Shown here: one piece after another, positions 25,072-35,217 of the stretch | How the letters are laid out: each line of letters begins with the position of its first letter | How positions within the stretch are numbered: the first letter of the stretch is position 1 | Source of the DNA: Aquimarina algiphila | GTDB lineage: Bacteria; Bacteroidota; Bacteroidia; Flavobacteriales; Flavobacteriaceae | Length of the DNA: 64,000 bases | NCBI RefSeq assembly: GCF_007489275.1 | Contig: NZ_VLNR01000036.1 | Coordinates: 1 to 64,000, forward strand | Direction of reading: 5' to 3' | Program-made: the position numbers and the translations under genes | Notes under the pieces: generated by a model | Database searches by the model: none | Seen by the model: the letters and a program-made list of their open reading frames with translations, nothing else | What the model was told of the DNA's origin: nothing

Positions 25072-27432
25072 ATGAAAAAGAAATTAACGTATTTAATTAT
25101 GGCTATGGTCGTTTTCGCTTCGTGTAGCGATGATGATGATGTAGTAACACCAGATGGTGGATCAACAGAAATTGATGTGGTACTAAACGAAGTAAAGTAC
25201 CAAGGAACAGACTGGGTCGAAATCTTTAACAAAGGAACTGAAGAGGCTGATATTAGCGACTATTGGTTATGCCTTGGACCAGGAACTTATGTGCAATTAA
25301 GTGATGTAACTCCATTAAGTGGAACTACTACAATTCCAGCAGGAGGATATTTGGTAGTACCTTATGAACTAAATGATACTAGCGGAGGTCTGGGATTATA
25401 TTCAACCGATCAATTCGCAAGTGCTGATGCTATTGTAGATTTTGTTCAATATGGAGAAGCAGGAAGTGCAAGAGAAAATGTAGCCGTTGCAGCAGGAATA
25501 TGGACCGAGGGAGAATTTGTCCCAACAGTGAGGAACGAGGATAATAGTATTGTGTTTGATGGAGATGGTAATGGTGCTGCTAATTGGGCAGAAACGACTA
25601 CGGTTACTCTTGGAGAAGAAAATGTTCTTACAATGCCTAACAATGATGTGCGGTCTATTGTGATCAATGAAGTTAACTATGGAGAAGGTAAACAAATAGA
25701 ATTATGGAATAATGGTACTGTTGCTGTAGATTTGGCACCATATTGGTTATGTCTTGGACCAGGTAGATATGTGCAAATTGAGAATGCTACTGTAATTAGT
25801 GGTACGGCACAACTAGCTGCTGGAGAATTTTTGGTTGTAAACTGGGATCAATTAGGCGATAGTGAAGGTTTAGGGTTATATTCTTCGAATAGCTTTGCAA
25901 GCGCTGATGCTATTATTGATTTTGTACAATGGGGAGCTGCAGGAAGCGCAAGAGAAAATGTAGCAGTGACAGCAGGAATATGGACTGAAGGAGAATTTGT
26001 TCAATCCGTAAGATTGCCTAGTTATAGTATCGCATATGATGGAGAAGGAAACGCTGCTTCTGATTGGTCTGAAGTAATTAATCCAACATTCGGAATGGGA
26101 AATGCAACTCCTATTAATAGTACTACGTTTTCTATAACAATTAAGAATACAATTAACTATCTTAATGTACATACCTTTACTACTCCTGTTGGAGCAGGAA
26201 GTCCAGGTCCATTAGCGACTAATAATGCACAGTATCAGATATCTTTTAAAGCTGTTCCTGGGACCAAATTTACACCAGTAACTATGATGGGGAATAGTAA
26301 TGACTGGTTTCTTGCACCAACAGACCTTGCAGGAATTGATTTATTCCCTGGAGGTACAGCACTTAATGGTGTTGATATTGCAGATCAACTTTCTTTATAT
26401 GACCTAGGAACAGAGGCAGATGGTGATCCGGCTACTTTTCCTACAGCAGGAGAAAATGTAGGACCAGCAGATTCAAATACATCAGTACGTTTGGTACCAG
26501 GAAGAGGTACAGGAGATATATATATGACGGCGATATTAAATTATGCAGCAAGCGGAGGAAATGAAGCTGGAACGTTTACATTAACTATTACTGCAATTAA
26601 TGCTCCAGATGCTGGCATGCCGGCAAGTCAGAATAATGGATTTGTAATTACTCCGGGAATTGTAGTATTGCATGCTCAGTCAGATCCATTATTTACTTTG
26701 GGAGAAGTAGATAGAGGAGTAGGTCTCGAAGGTATCGCAGAAGATGGTATGCCAGGAGCATTGTACGATTGGTTCACAGAAACAGGATCTCAAGGAACAC
26801 CTTTACGTTTATCTTCTTCATTAACGCCTTTCTCTCCAGCCTTAATATATGCTTTTAATACAGAAAAAGATCCATGGTTTACGCAAGGAGATGCGGCCAA
26901 AGGAGCAAGTGGTATAGAAGAAATAGCTGAAGACGGAAACAGAATGGTTGCTTATAATTATTTAAAAGACTTCGGAATTCCTGTAGCTCTGCCAGCAGAG
27001 AATGGACCAATTGGCCCAGGTGGATCTTATACTTTTACAATTGAAGTGCCACAAGGACAAAATTATAAACTTGGATTCGGGACTATGTTTGTAAAATCTA
27101 ATGACTGGTTTATAAGTAACAATAATGTTGGTTTGACATTATTTAATGAAGATGGAAGTGCGTTTTCAGGTAACAGCATAAGTTCGAATACATATTTATA
27201 TGATGCGGGAACAGAAGAAGACCAGCCAGTTGGATTTGGAGATAATCAGGTAATGAATCAGGGATCTGATAATATGGGGCCAGCAGATGCAAATACTATG
27301 ATTAGAAGAGTATCATCATTAGATGATGTGCAATTTGGTAAAAGAGTTATTAATAGCGCCCCAGGGGTAACTTGGTCTGGAGATCCAAGAGGAGGATATA
27401 ATATAATAGATATAAATATCCAACCACAATAA
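25072..27432 (+). CDS. Lipoprotein with duplicated lamin-tail-like domains and two spondin domains
   Basis: 786 residues with a lipobox (VVFASCSDDDD, Cys about 18). Residues about 38-180 and 198-340 are a duplicated lamin-tail-domain-like unit: each has a NEV(K/N)Y strand, IxDFVQ(Y/W)G and ARENVA. The repeat period is 160 residues. Residues about 360-500 and 655-770 form beta-rich segments like the spondin_N domain, followed by a VxHAQSDPLFTLGEVDRG...EGIAEDG block typical of spondin-domain proteins. It is a predicted outer-surface lipoprotein with several Ca-binding-like loops. A -7 box TACATTTG at 25034-25041 precedes the gene. Function is unknown; adhesion or matrix binding is inferred. Confidence 0.75.
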   Translation: MKKKLTYLIMAMVVFASCSDDDDVVTPDGGSTEIDVVLNEVKYQGTDWVEIFNKGTEEADISDYWLCLGPGTYVQLSDVTPLSGTTTIPAGGYLVVPYELNDTSGGLGLYSTDQFASADAIVDFVQYGEAGSARENVAVAAGIWTEGEFVPTVRNEDNSIVFDGDGNGAANWAETTTVTLGEENVLTMPNNDVRSIVINEVNYGEGKQIELWNNGTVAVDLAPYWLCLGPGRYVQIENATVISGTAQLAAGEFLVVNWDQLGDSEGLGLYSSNSFASADAIIDFVQWGAAGSARENVAVTAGIWTEGEFVQSVRLPSYSIAYDGEGNAASDWSEVINPTFGMGNATPINSTTFSITIKNTINYLNVHTFTTPVGAGSPGPLATNNAQYQISFKAVPGTKFTPVTMMGNSNDWFLAPTDLAGIDLFPGGTALNGVDIADQLSLYDLGTEADGDPATFPTAGENVGPADSNTSVRLVPGRGTGDIYMTAILNYAASGGNEAGTFTLTITAINAPDAGMPASQNNGFVITPGIVVLHAQSDPLFTLGEVDRGVGLEGIAEDGMPGALYDWFTETGSQGTPLRLSSSLTPFSPALIYAFNTEKDPWFTQGDAAKGASGIEEIAEDGNRMVAYNYLKDFGIPVALPAENGPIGPGGSYTFTIEVPQGQNYKLGFGTMFVKSNDWFISNNNVGLTLFNEDGSAFSGNSISSNTYLYDAGTEEDQPVGFGDNQVMNQGSDNMGPADANTMIRRVSSLDDVQFGKRVINSAPGVTWSGDPRGGYNIIDINIQPQ

Positions 27433-27500
27433 GATATACCCTTCCTTAGAACTAAACCATTTATATTGGGGGATATAAATGTTCGTAACCTAAGATGATA

Positions 27501-27526
27501 AACCTTTGACTTCACAGTCAAAGGTT
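27501..27526 (+). terminator. Terminator after the lamin-tail/spondin gene
   Basis: Hairpin with perfect 11-base arms (27501-27511 and 27516-27526) and a TCAC loop, followed by TTTCTTTTC. It closes the lipoprotein gene and lies about 100 bases upstream of the CocE/NonD gene. Confidence 0.85.
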
Positions 27527-27628
27527 TTCTTTTCTTTTATAACCTGTATTTAGGTGTTAAAATCTCCTTAAAACTATCTCACCGAGATTCCAATTTTTTA
27601 TCTTCAGCCATAAACTAAACTCAAACCA

Positions 27629-29479
27629 ATGCGATCAGTCAGATTTATTCTTTTAAGAAGCATATGCTTTTTTTATTTTATCACTGGGTTTTCTCAGGAA
27701 ACTGCCTCTTATGATGTAAAGAGTCAATATACTAAACAGGAAGTAGATATTGTTATGAGAGATGGGGTCAAGCTTCACACTACAATTTATTCTCCAAAAG
27801 ATACGTCCAAAAAGTACCCTATTTTAATGCAAAGAACGCCATATAGCTCCAAGCCATATGGAGAAGATAAGTTTAGATCTAAAATAGGTCCAAACGAATT
27901 TCTTATGAAAGAAGGTAATATTATTGTTTATCAGGATGTTCGAGGGCGTTGGATGAGTGAAGGAGTATATGATAATATGAGAGCGTATATTCCTAATAAA
28001 AAAGGAAAACAATTTGATGAAGCTAGCGACACTTATGATACCATAGACTGGCTGGTTAAAAACGTAGCCAATACTAATAAAAAAGTAGGGATATGGGGTA
28101 TTTCTTATCCAGGGTTTTATGCAACATATTCATTACTAGATGCTCATCCGGCTCTTAAAGCAGTATCTCCACAAGCATGTATAGGGGATTTCTTTTTTGA
28201 TGATTTTCATCATAATGGAGCCTATTTGCTAAGTTATTGGAGAGTCACTGCATTATTTGGTCATGAAAAGACACAACCTGTATCTGAAGCCTGGTATAAA
28301 TTTGCAAAATTGCCAAGTGAGGATCAGTATCAATTTTTTTTAGATGCAGGACCTCTAAGTAATTTGGATACCTATTACAAGGAAGATAATGTATTTTGGA
28401 CTCAGTTGAAAGAACATCCTAACTATGATGAGTTTTGGAAAAAGAGAGGTATTATTCAACATTTAGAAAAAATAAAACCAGCTGTTATGGTCGTTGGAGG
28501 GTTATTTGATGCAGAAGATTTATATGGCCCATTTGAGACGTATGAGAATATAGAGAAACGAAGTGATAACTATAATATCATGGTTTTTGGTCCCTGGAGT
28601 CATGGGGATTGGTCTAGACCTAAAAAACGTCAGGCGGTTAGTAATGTGTATTTTGGAGATGATCTTTCAATAAACTATCAAAAAAATGTAGAAACTAAGT
28701 TTTTTAATCATTTCCTTAAAGGGGCTGCAGATGGAAAAACAGGTTTACCAGAAATTCAAATTTTCGACACTGGGAAAAAAGAATGGAATTCTTTTGAAAA
28801 ATGGCCACCTTCAAATACAGAAAAGAAAACTTTATATCTTTCAGAAAATGAAAAACTATCAAATTCGTCAAGAGGAGGTGCCATAGAATTTGTAAGCGAC
28901 CCTAAAAAGCCCGTTCCATATTCTGAGGATATTAAAATGGTATTCACTCCTAGAAAATATATGGCAGATGACCAACGATTTGCTGCTCGACGCCCCGATG
29001 TATTAGTTTTTGAAACCCCGGTTCTTACAGAGGATATGACACTATCGGGAGAAATTTTAGCAAAGCTAAAAGTTGCTACTACAGGTACAGATGCCGATTG
29101 GGTGGTGAAATTGGTAGATGTTTATCCTAATGATGTAAAGGACACAGAAGAGACTCAAAAATACCTAAAAATGGGGAATTACCATATGATGGTACGTAGT
29201 GAAGTAATGAGAGGGCGGTTTAGAAACGATTTCAGCAAACCAGAACCTTTTATAGCAAATAAGAAAACTGATGTGAATATAAAATTACAGGATATACATC
29301 ATACTTTCAAAAAAGGACATAAAATTCAAATTCAAGTTCAGAGTACCTGGTTTCCTTTAATAGATTTAAATCCTCAAAAATATGTTCCTAATATTTTTAA
29401 GGCAGAAGCCTCAGATTTCACTAAACAAACTCATAAGGTATATTATGATTCTGCAATAGAAATCTCAATTTTAAAGTAA
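27629..29479 (+). CDS. CocE/NonD-family hydrolase (X-Pro dipeptidyl-peptidase fold), secreted
   Basis: This 616-residue protein has a signal peptide of about 22 residues (GFSQ). It has an alpha/beta hydrolase domain (about 30-380) with the nucleophile elbow GIWGISYPGFYA, a catalytic Asp probably in VVGGLFDAEDLYG, and the catalytic His in FGPWSHGDW. The C-terminal jelly-roll of the X-Pro dipeptidyl-peptidase family (about 410-610) ends with GHKIQIQVQSTWFPLID. Members include cocaine esterase, alpha-amino-acid ester hydrolases and glutaryl acylases. The gene is followed after 24 bases by a DUF885 enzyme, so a peptide-degradation operon is likely. Confidence 0.87.
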   Translation: MRSVRFILLRSICFFYFITGFSQETASYDVKSQYTKQEVDIVMRDGVKLHTTIYSPKDTSKKYPILMQRTPYSSKPYGEDKFRSKIGPNEFLMKEGNIIVYQDVRGRWMSEGVYDNMRAYIPNKKGKQFDEASDTYDTIDWLVKNVANTNKKVGIWGISYPGFYATYSLLDAHPALKAVSPQACIGDFFFDDFHHNGAYLLSYWRVTALFGHEKTQPVSEAWYKFAKLPSEDQYQFFLDAGPLSNLDTYYKEDNVFWTQLKEHPNYDEFWKKRGIIQHLEKIKPAVMVVGGLFDAEDLYGPFETYENIEKRSDNYNIMVFGPWSHGDWSRPKKRQAVSNVYFGDDLSINYQKNVETKFFNHFLKGAADGKTGLPEIQIFDTGKKEWNSFEKWPPSNTEKKTLYLSENEKLSNSSRGGAIEFVSDPKKPVPYSEDIKMVFTPRKYMADDQRFAARRPDVLVFETPVLTEDMTLSGEILAKLKVATTGTDADWVVKLVDVYPNDVKDTEETQKYLKMGNYHMMVRSEVMRGRFRNDFSKPEPFIANKKTDVNIKLQDIHHTFKKGHKIQIQVQSTWFPLIDLNPQKYVPNIFKAEASDFTKQTHKVYYDSAIEISILK

Positions 29480-29503
29480 CTAATTAACCCTAATAATTAT
29501 ATT

Positions 29504-31372
29504 ATGAATAAATTGAAAGTCAGTGTATTACTGTTTTCTTTACTTTTTGTAGTAATTGGCTGTAAACAAGAAGCAAAAGAATCAAACATGGATGTAGTTT
29601 CTTCAGAAGAAATAATTGAAGAACATTCTAAACATCTAAATGATTGGTTCGAAACGCAATTCAAAGAAGAAGTAGCCAACTCTCCCATGACACAAACATA
29701 CTTAGGAATAAAAACAGATTATGGTAAATGGGATGATATTTCATCTAAGCAGGATGCGAAAGATCTGGAACGAGCAAAGAGAAGGCTTGTGTATCTAAAA
29801 GATTCTATTGATGTATCTAAACTAAATGCTGCAACTGCGCTTAGCTATAAATTGATGAAACAAGATCTTGAGAATGAGATAGACGATTTTAAATATCGTT
29901 TTTATGACTATCCTGTAAATCAGATGCATGGAATGCAAGCAGAAATACCTGCTTTTATGATTAATATGCACAGGATAGAAAATAAAAGTGATGCAGAAGC
30001 TTACATTTCTCGACTTAATGGTATGAATGATATGTTTGCACAGGCTGTAGAAAATATGAAAATCAGAGAAAAAAATGGTATTCTTCCTCCGAAGTTTGTA
30101 TTTGCAAAGGTTCTGGATGATAGTCGTAATATAATAACTGGACGACCATTTGATAAATCTAACCAAGAAAGTACATTGTTTTCTGATTTTAAAGGTAAAA
30201 TTGAAAAAATTGAAATTACTCCAGAAGAAAGACAAGAATTAATTGCCAATGCAGAAAAAGCATTATTAGAAGGAGTAAAACCAGCTTTTGATAACCTGGT
30301 TAAATTATTAAGTGACCAACAGAAAAGAGCAACGACAGATGATGGAGTTTGGAAATTTCCTAAGGGAAATGCATTCTATAATAATGCCTTACAACGAACT
30401 ACAACGACTAATATGACTGCAGATCAGATTCATGAACTTGGCTTAAAAGAGGTAGACCGAATTCATAATGAAATGCGGGATATCATGAAACAAGTTAAAT
30501 ATGAAGGGACGTTACAGGATTTCTTTACATACATGAAAGAGGATTCAAAATTCTATTTTGCTAATGACGATGCAGGAAAAGCTGCTTATCTTGAGCAAGC
30601 TGTTGGATTAATAGATACAATGAAATCAAGGATGGATGAACTTTTTATAACCAAACCTAAAGCAGATATTATAGTAAAGGCAGTCGAATCCTTTAGAGAA
30701 AAAAGTGCAGGAAAAGCCTTTTATCAAAGAGGTACTCCTGATGGATCAAGACCAGGAACATACTATGCAAATCTATATGATATGACAGCGATGCCAAAGT
30801 ATCAAATGGAAGCTTTGGCATACCATGAAGGTATTCCAGGTCATCATATGCAAATTTCTATAGCTCAGGAATTACAAAATATTCCTAAGTTTAGAAAATT
30901 TGGCGGCTATACGGCTTATGTAGAAGGTTGGGGTTTGTATAATGAGTTATTACCCAAAGAAATAGGAATGTATAGTGATCCATACTCAGACTTTGGCAGA
31001 TTAGCAATGGAACTTTGGAGAGCATGCAGATTAGTAGTAGATACAGGAATTCATAGTAAAAAGTGGAGTAGAGAACAAGGGATTAAATATTATACAGATA
31101 ACACTCCAAATGCAGAGAGCGATGCTATAAAAATGGTAGAAAGACACATTGTAATGCCTAGTCAAGCAACGGCATATAAAATAGGAATGAATAAAATCCT
31201 TGAATTACGTGAAAATGCAAAGGAAAAACTTGGAGATAAATTTGATATACGAGAGTTTCATGATGTGGTATTAACTAATGGTGCTGTACCACTTACCATA
31301 TTAGAAGAATTAGTAGAGCAATGGATTGCAAATACAATTTCTAATGAAACTAAAGAATCGAAAAGTTCTTAG
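29504..31372 (+). CDS. DUF885-family lipoprotein, putative zinc peptidase
   Basis: 622 residues with a lipoprotein signal (FVVIGCKQEAK, Cys about 21). The family hallmark is AYHEGIPGHHMQ near residue 450, a gluzincin-like HExxH variant with two more His. RPGTYYANL precedes it and EGWGLYNELL follows with a candidate third ligand Glu. DUF885 proteins are predicted zinc metallopeptidases of the periplasm. The closeness to the CocE/NonD hydrolase gene suggests joint digestion of peptides. A bidirectional terminator follows the stop. Confidence 0.85.
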   Translation: MNKLKVSVLLFSLLFVVIGCKQEAKESNMDVVSSEEIIEEHSKHLNDWFETQFKEEVANSPMTQTYLGIKTDYGKWDDISSKQDAKDLERAKRRLVYLKDSIDVSKLNAATALSYKLMKQDLENEIDDFKYRFYDYPVNQMHGMQAEIPAFMINMHRIENKSDAEAYISRLNGMNDMFAQAVENMKIREKNGILPPKFVFAKVLDDSRNIITGRPFDKSNQESTLFSDFKGKIEKIEITPEERQELIANAEKALLEGVKPAFDNLVKLLSDQQKRATTDDGVWKFPKGNAFYNNALQRTTTTNMTADQIHELGLKEVDRIHNEMRDIMKQVKYEGTLQDFFTYMKEDSKFYFANDDAGKAAYLEQAVGLIDTMKSRMDELFITKPKADIIVKAVESFREKSAGKAFYQRGTPDGSRPGTYYANLYDMTAMPKYQMEALAYHEGIPGHHMQISIAQELQNIPKFRKFGGYTAYVEGWGLYNELLPKEIGMYSDPYSDFGRLAMELWRACRLVVDTGIHSKKWSREQGIKYYTDNTPNAESDAIKMVERHIVMPSQATAYKIGMNKILELRENAKEKLGDKFDIREFHDVVLTNGAVPLTILEELVEQWIANTISNETKESKSS

Positions 31373-31394
31373 AGTTTGTCTTTATCAAGATAAC

Positions 31395-31429
31395 AAAAGT
31401 GCTTCCTAAATCTCTTAGGAAGCACTTTT
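31395..31429. terminator. Bidirectional terminator between DUF885 and HlyD genes
   Basis: Hairpin with perfect 15-base arms (31395-31409 and 31415-31429), a 5-base loop and A/T tracts on both ends. The two flanking genes are convergent. Confidence 0.9.
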
Positions 31430-31459
31430 ATTATTAGATGATATTATTTTGTTTATTAC

Positions 31460-32752
31460 TTATTTATCCATAAGATTTCTAAACTGATAAAAGAAACGTT
31501 CCATAAGGCGTAGGTCTTCTGTTATGATCTCTACTACGCCTCTCATCTCTTGTTTAAAAGGAATTTCTTTATTATAAGTAGTGATAAGTTTATCTGGCAG
31601 AGCCACATCAATTAAGTATAAACCGTCTTTATCAGGAAGTAGAGATATGTGATTTACTTTACCTTTCAGAGTTCCAAATTCATCATCAGGAAAATTCTCT
31701 AATCTAATGTTAGCAATTTGTCCAATTTTTATTTTTCCAGAGTTTTGAGAAGGTGCTTTGATTTTTGCTAAATATGAAGAATCTTCTGATGGAATAACAA
31801 TGAAGACAAGATCTCCTACAGATACCGTCTGATTTTCTACCCAAAAATTTAAGAAAGATACACGTCCTTCTAAATCTGATTTAAGGACATATTGTAACTC
31901 CCAGTCTTTAATACTTTTTTTTAATTGATCAAAGGACTGTAATACTTTTTTAAATAGATTAATTTCTTCTTTTCTTTTATTAATTTCTGTACCCTTAGAT
32001 GTTTTGTTGGCATTGCTAATACTCTCATTGATTTGGGATATCTGAACGTCATTATTTTCATAAGTACGTTTAGCTTGAAGATAATCGAGTTCTTTACTTT
32101 CATATTCTTGAGCAGAGATAACTCCTTTTTCAAATAGGTTCTTTTGGCGCTGAAGTTCTTTTCGTTTAAACTCAAGTTCAGTTTTACCAAGTCTTTTTTG
32201 TGCTTTAAGACTTTCAAGCCTTCTATAAAGTTCAGAAAGAGATACTTGATTTGCTATTGCTTCATTAGAAAAAGGTTGAAGCTCTTTGTTTAAAATATAC
32301 TCAGAATAACTATTTTCAAATAAAGCAAAACTAGTTTCAATATCTCCCAGAAACAAAACAGGTAGGTTTTCTATAGGAAAACTAAACGATTTATTATTTA
32401 TTTTAATAGTATCTATAATAGATTTAAGCAAGAACACATCTTTATAGTTTGCACTACTTTCTAATATTGCAAGAGGAGTATCCTTTGGAACAATCTGGTT
32501 GTCTTCAACTAGGATCGATTCAATTTTTCCGCTCACTTTGGCATATTCCTTTTGTGGTGGTATTCTGGTGGTTATAATAGCTTCTGCAGGTATTACATCA
32601 GGGTATTTAACCAACCAGGAAAGAAATAAAAGCATAAGCACTAAGGCCAAAATTAAAAGATTACCCCACCTGATCATCCAATGTGGAACCCTTGTTAAAA
32701 TCTCTTGTACTTCTTCACTACGTAATTGTATATCGTCTAATGTATCTGGCAT
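31460..32752 (-). CDS. HlyD-family periplasmic adaptor of a peptide exporter
   Basis: This 430-residue protein has one N-terminal membrane helix (LILALVLMLLFLSWLV near residue 35) and a split biotinyl-lipoyl-like domain (AKVSGKIESILVEDNQIV, and a later LEGRVSF). A long helical hairpin of about 120 residues rich in Glu/Lys/Gln (about 170-290) is followed by a beta-barrel segment. This is the membrane-fusion protein of type I-like export. It lies 53 bases downstream of the C39-peptidase ABC transporter, its expected partner. An outer membrane TolC-type protein is not in the window. Confidence 0.9.
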   Translation of the reverse strand: MPDTLDDIQLRSEEVQEILTRVPHWMIRWGNLLILALVLMLLFLSWLVKYPDVIPAEAIITTRIPPQKEYAKVSGKIESILVEDNQIVPKDTPLAILESSANYKDVFLLKSIIDTIKINNKSFSFPIENLPVLFLGDIETSFALFENSYSEYILNKELQPFSNEAIANQVSLSELYRRLESLKAQKRLGKTELEFKRKELQRQKNLFEKGVISAQEYESKELDYLQAKRTYENNDVQISQINESISNANKTSKGTEINKRKEEINLFKKVLQSFDQLKKSIKDWELQYVLKSDLEGRVSFLNFWVENQTVSVGDLVFIVIPSEDSSYLAKIKAPSQNSGKIKIGQIANIRLENFPDDEFGTLKGKVNHISLLPDKDGLYLIDVALPDKLITTYNKEIPFKQEMRGVVEIITEDLRLMERFFYQFRNLMDK

Positions 32753-32805
32753 AATATCTAGTTACGAATCAATAAATTTCTAATTAATAATTCTTAATTC
32801 ATGTA

Positions 32806-35010
32806 TTACTTTCCTAATTCGAGTTGATTTTTTACTAAATTATAGTAATTACCCTTCTTTTCGATTAAAGTTTCATGATTTCCTACTTCTACAATTTCAC
32901 CTTTGTCCAGGACGACAATCTGATGTGCATTTTTAACAGTACTTAATCGGTGGGCTATTACCATAACGGTTTTATCTTTGAAAAAGGTATCTAATTTTTC
33001 CATAATTACCTTTTCATTGTTCGCATCGAGGGCAGAAGTTGCTTCATCAAAAAACAAATATTTTGGATTTTTATATACCGAGCGAGCAATAAAAAGACGT
33101 TGTTTTTGACCGGTACTTAATCCTACACCTTCCATTCCTATTTTAGTATTATAAGAAAGCGGAAGAGATTCGATAAAATCTTTAATATTTGCTACATCCA
33201 CAGCATGTGCTAATTTTTTCTTGTCCACATAATCTTCTCCTACAGCAATATTATTTGCAATGGTATCATTAAAAATATACCCTTCTTGCATTACCACACC
33301 AAATTGATCTCTCCATGATCTTTGGGATACATTTTTTAAATCATGGGAACCGATAAAAATTTGTCCTTCATCAGGTTCGTAAAACTTTAGTAAGAGTTTC
33401 ATCAAGGTGGTTTTTCCACTTCCGCTAACTCCAACAATAGCAGTAATTTTATTGGCAGGAATAGATAGGTCAAGATTTTCTAATACAGGTTTATCAGATC
33501 CTACATATCTAAAAAGGAGATTTTTGATTTCAAAACCAGAATTTTCTGCTATTTCTTTTATTTTCTCTTGTCCAGCTTGTTCCTCATCTTCCTTGTTATG
33601 TATTTCTCCCAGACGCTCTAATGAAATTTGTGCATCCTGAAGTTCTCTTAGGAAATTAATCAACTGAGAAATAGGAGCGTTTAACTGTCCTACAATAGCC
33701 GTTATTGCCAGCATCATACCTAATGTGATATCTCCATCAATAACTAATTTGGCAGAGAAAACGGTAATTAGAATATTTTTTAATTCATTTATAAAAGAAG
33801 ATCCAACACTTTGGTATTGCTCTAATGCCAGGTTTTCTATTGATATTCTAAATAGTTTGGCTTGTACAAATTCCCAATTCCAACGTTTTCTTTTTTCGGC
33901 ATTATGGAGTTTTATCTCCTGCATACCGTTAACTAATTCTATCACTTTACTTTGTTCTTCACTTATTTGAGAAAAGCGCTTATAATCAAGTTTTTTACGT
34001 TTCTTAAAGAACACGAGTATCCATGCAAAATAAAAAGTACTACCAATAGCAAAAATACCAAAAATCGGAATGCTATAATAAATCAAAACGATGCTAAACA
34101 CAATAAGATTTACCATTGAAAACAACACGTTGAGTGATGACATGGTTAATATTTGTTCTATTCGCTTATGATCGTTAATCCTCTGTAAAAGATCTCCTGT
34201 CATTTTTACATCAAAGTAGGAGATAGGTAAATTCATAAGTTTGATAAAGAAATCAGATATCAGTGAAATATTTATTCGAGTACTTAGGTGAAGTAAAATC
34301 CAACTTCTTAGAACATCAATTAAAGTTCTACCTATAAAAAGAGAAAGCATTGCAATGAGAACAAGGTAAACAAAATTAAGGTCTTGATTTTTTATACCTA
34401 CATCAACAATACTTTGTGTTAAAAAGGGAGTGATAAGTTGCAGCAAACTTCCGGCACCGAGCCCTAAGGCTAATTGAAAAAGGAAGGCTTTATATTTGAA
34501 TATATATTTAGAGATAAATTTAAAACCAAATTTTTGATCTTCTTCATCCAGGTTGTCACTGTAAAATTTTGGTGTTGGTTCTACCAATAGCGCTACACCT
34601 TCTTCTGTGTTTTCGTCTGCATTATTACCTATCCATGCTTTTATAAATTCCTCTTTTGTATACGTTATCAATCCATGTGCCGGGTCAGAAACGTATATTG
34701 TCATTTGGCCTTTACGAGTAGTTTTGATTTTATATACAACTACATAATGAACTTTATTCCAATGAACAATACATGGTAATGGTACTTCGTCTAATTTTTT
34801 TAATGAAAGTTTTACTCCCAGAGACCTAAATCCAATTTCTTCTACAGCATCGCTTAGTCCTAAAAGAGAACTTCCTTCTCGAGTTGTTTCGCTCAATGTT
34901 CTTAATTTTTGAGTATTAAGAACTCTTCCATAATGCTTAGCGATAATTTTAATACAAGTAGGTCCGCAATCTTTAGATTCAGCTTGTTTGTAGAAAGGAA
35001 ATTTTGGCAT
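32806..35010 (-). CDS. Peptidase-containing ABC transporter (C39 peptidase, GG-leader peptide exporter)
   Basis: The 734-residue protein joins three domains. Residues 1-130 are a C39 cysteine peptidase with catalytic Cys in KDCGPTC (C15), His in VHYVVVY (H88) and Asp in VSDPAHG (D109). Residues about 165-460 are a six-helix exporter domain. Residues about 490-730 are an ATPase with Walker A GVSGSGKTT, signature LSTGQKQR and Walker B YLFFDEATSALD. C39 exporters cut leaders after Gly-Gly and export the mature peptide, usually a bacteriocin or RiPP. The signature LSTGQ differs from the usual LSGGQ. No precursor is adjacent, but two GG-leader genes lie at 11102 and 60456. The HlyD gene follows. 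Confidence 0.93.
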   Translation of the reverse strand: MPKFPFYKQAESKDCGPTCIKIIAKHYGRVLNTQKLRTLSETTREGSSLLGLSDAVEEIGFRSLGVKLSLKKLDEVPLPCIVHWNKVHYVVVYKIKTTRKGQMTIYVSDPAHGLITYTKEEFIKAWIGNNADENTEEGVALLVEPTPKFYSDNLDEEDQKFGFKFISKYIFKYKAFLFQLALGLGAGSLLQLITPFLTQSIVDVGIKNQDLNFVYLVLIAMLSLFIGRTLIDVLRSWILLHLSTRINISLISDFFIKLMNLPISYFDVKMTGDLLQRINDHKRIEQILTMSSLNVLFSMVNLIVFSIVLIYYSIPIFGIFAIGSTFYFAWILVFFKKRKKLDYKRFSQISEEQSKVIELVNGMQEIKLHNAEKRKRWNWEFVQAKLFRISIENLALEQYQSVGSSFINELKNILITVFSAKLVIDGDITLGMMLAITAIVGQLNAPISQLINFLRELQDAQISLERLGEIHNKEDEEQAGQEKIKEIAENSGFEIKNLLFRYVGSDKPVLENLDLSIPANKITAIVGVSGSGKTTLMKLLLKFYEPDEGQIFIGSHDLKNVSQRSWRDQFGVVMQEGYIFNDTIANNIAVGEDYVDKKKLAHAVDVANIKDFIESLPLSYNTKIGMEGVGLSTGQKQRLFIARSVYKNPKYLFFDEATSALDANNEKVIMEKLDTFFKDKTVMVIAHRLSTVKNAHQIVVLDKGEIVEVGNHETLIEKKGNYYNLVKNQLELGK

Positions 35011-35155
35011 TAAGTGTTATTATTAAGTTGATTTTGTGTGATAAGATATCTTACAAAGAAAAGTAATTCTTTTTGATTATACTATCGAAATTATAATACT
35101 AAAATTATCAACCATTTTATTGACTCTTTTTTGGGTTTACTTTAACGGAATAAAA

Positions 35156-35179
35156 AAAGAGTGCTAAAAAGCACTCTTT
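35156..35179 (-). terminator. Terminator after the surface amylase gene (- strand)
   Basis: Hairpin with 10-base arms (35156-35165 and 35170-35179), an AAAA loop, and an A-run on its left that becomes a T-run on the minus strand. It lies about 40 bases beyond the amylase stop and ends the susCDE-amylase transcript. Confidence 0.85.
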
Positions 35180-35217
35180 AATTGTTATTGGCTAACACTA
35201 TAAAATTATATGTTTTA

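Noticed and set aside
29822..30235. A 137-residue minus-strand frame inside the DUF885 gene
   Set aside because: Its composition (Phe, Ile, His, Cys) is what antisense of a Lys/Glu/Asn-rich gene gives, and the DUF885 frame on the other strand is clear.
31460..35010. RTX-toxin type I secretion operon
   Set aside because: The transporter has an intact C39 catalytic triad rather than the inactive C39-like domain of toxin exporters, and no RTX protein is near.
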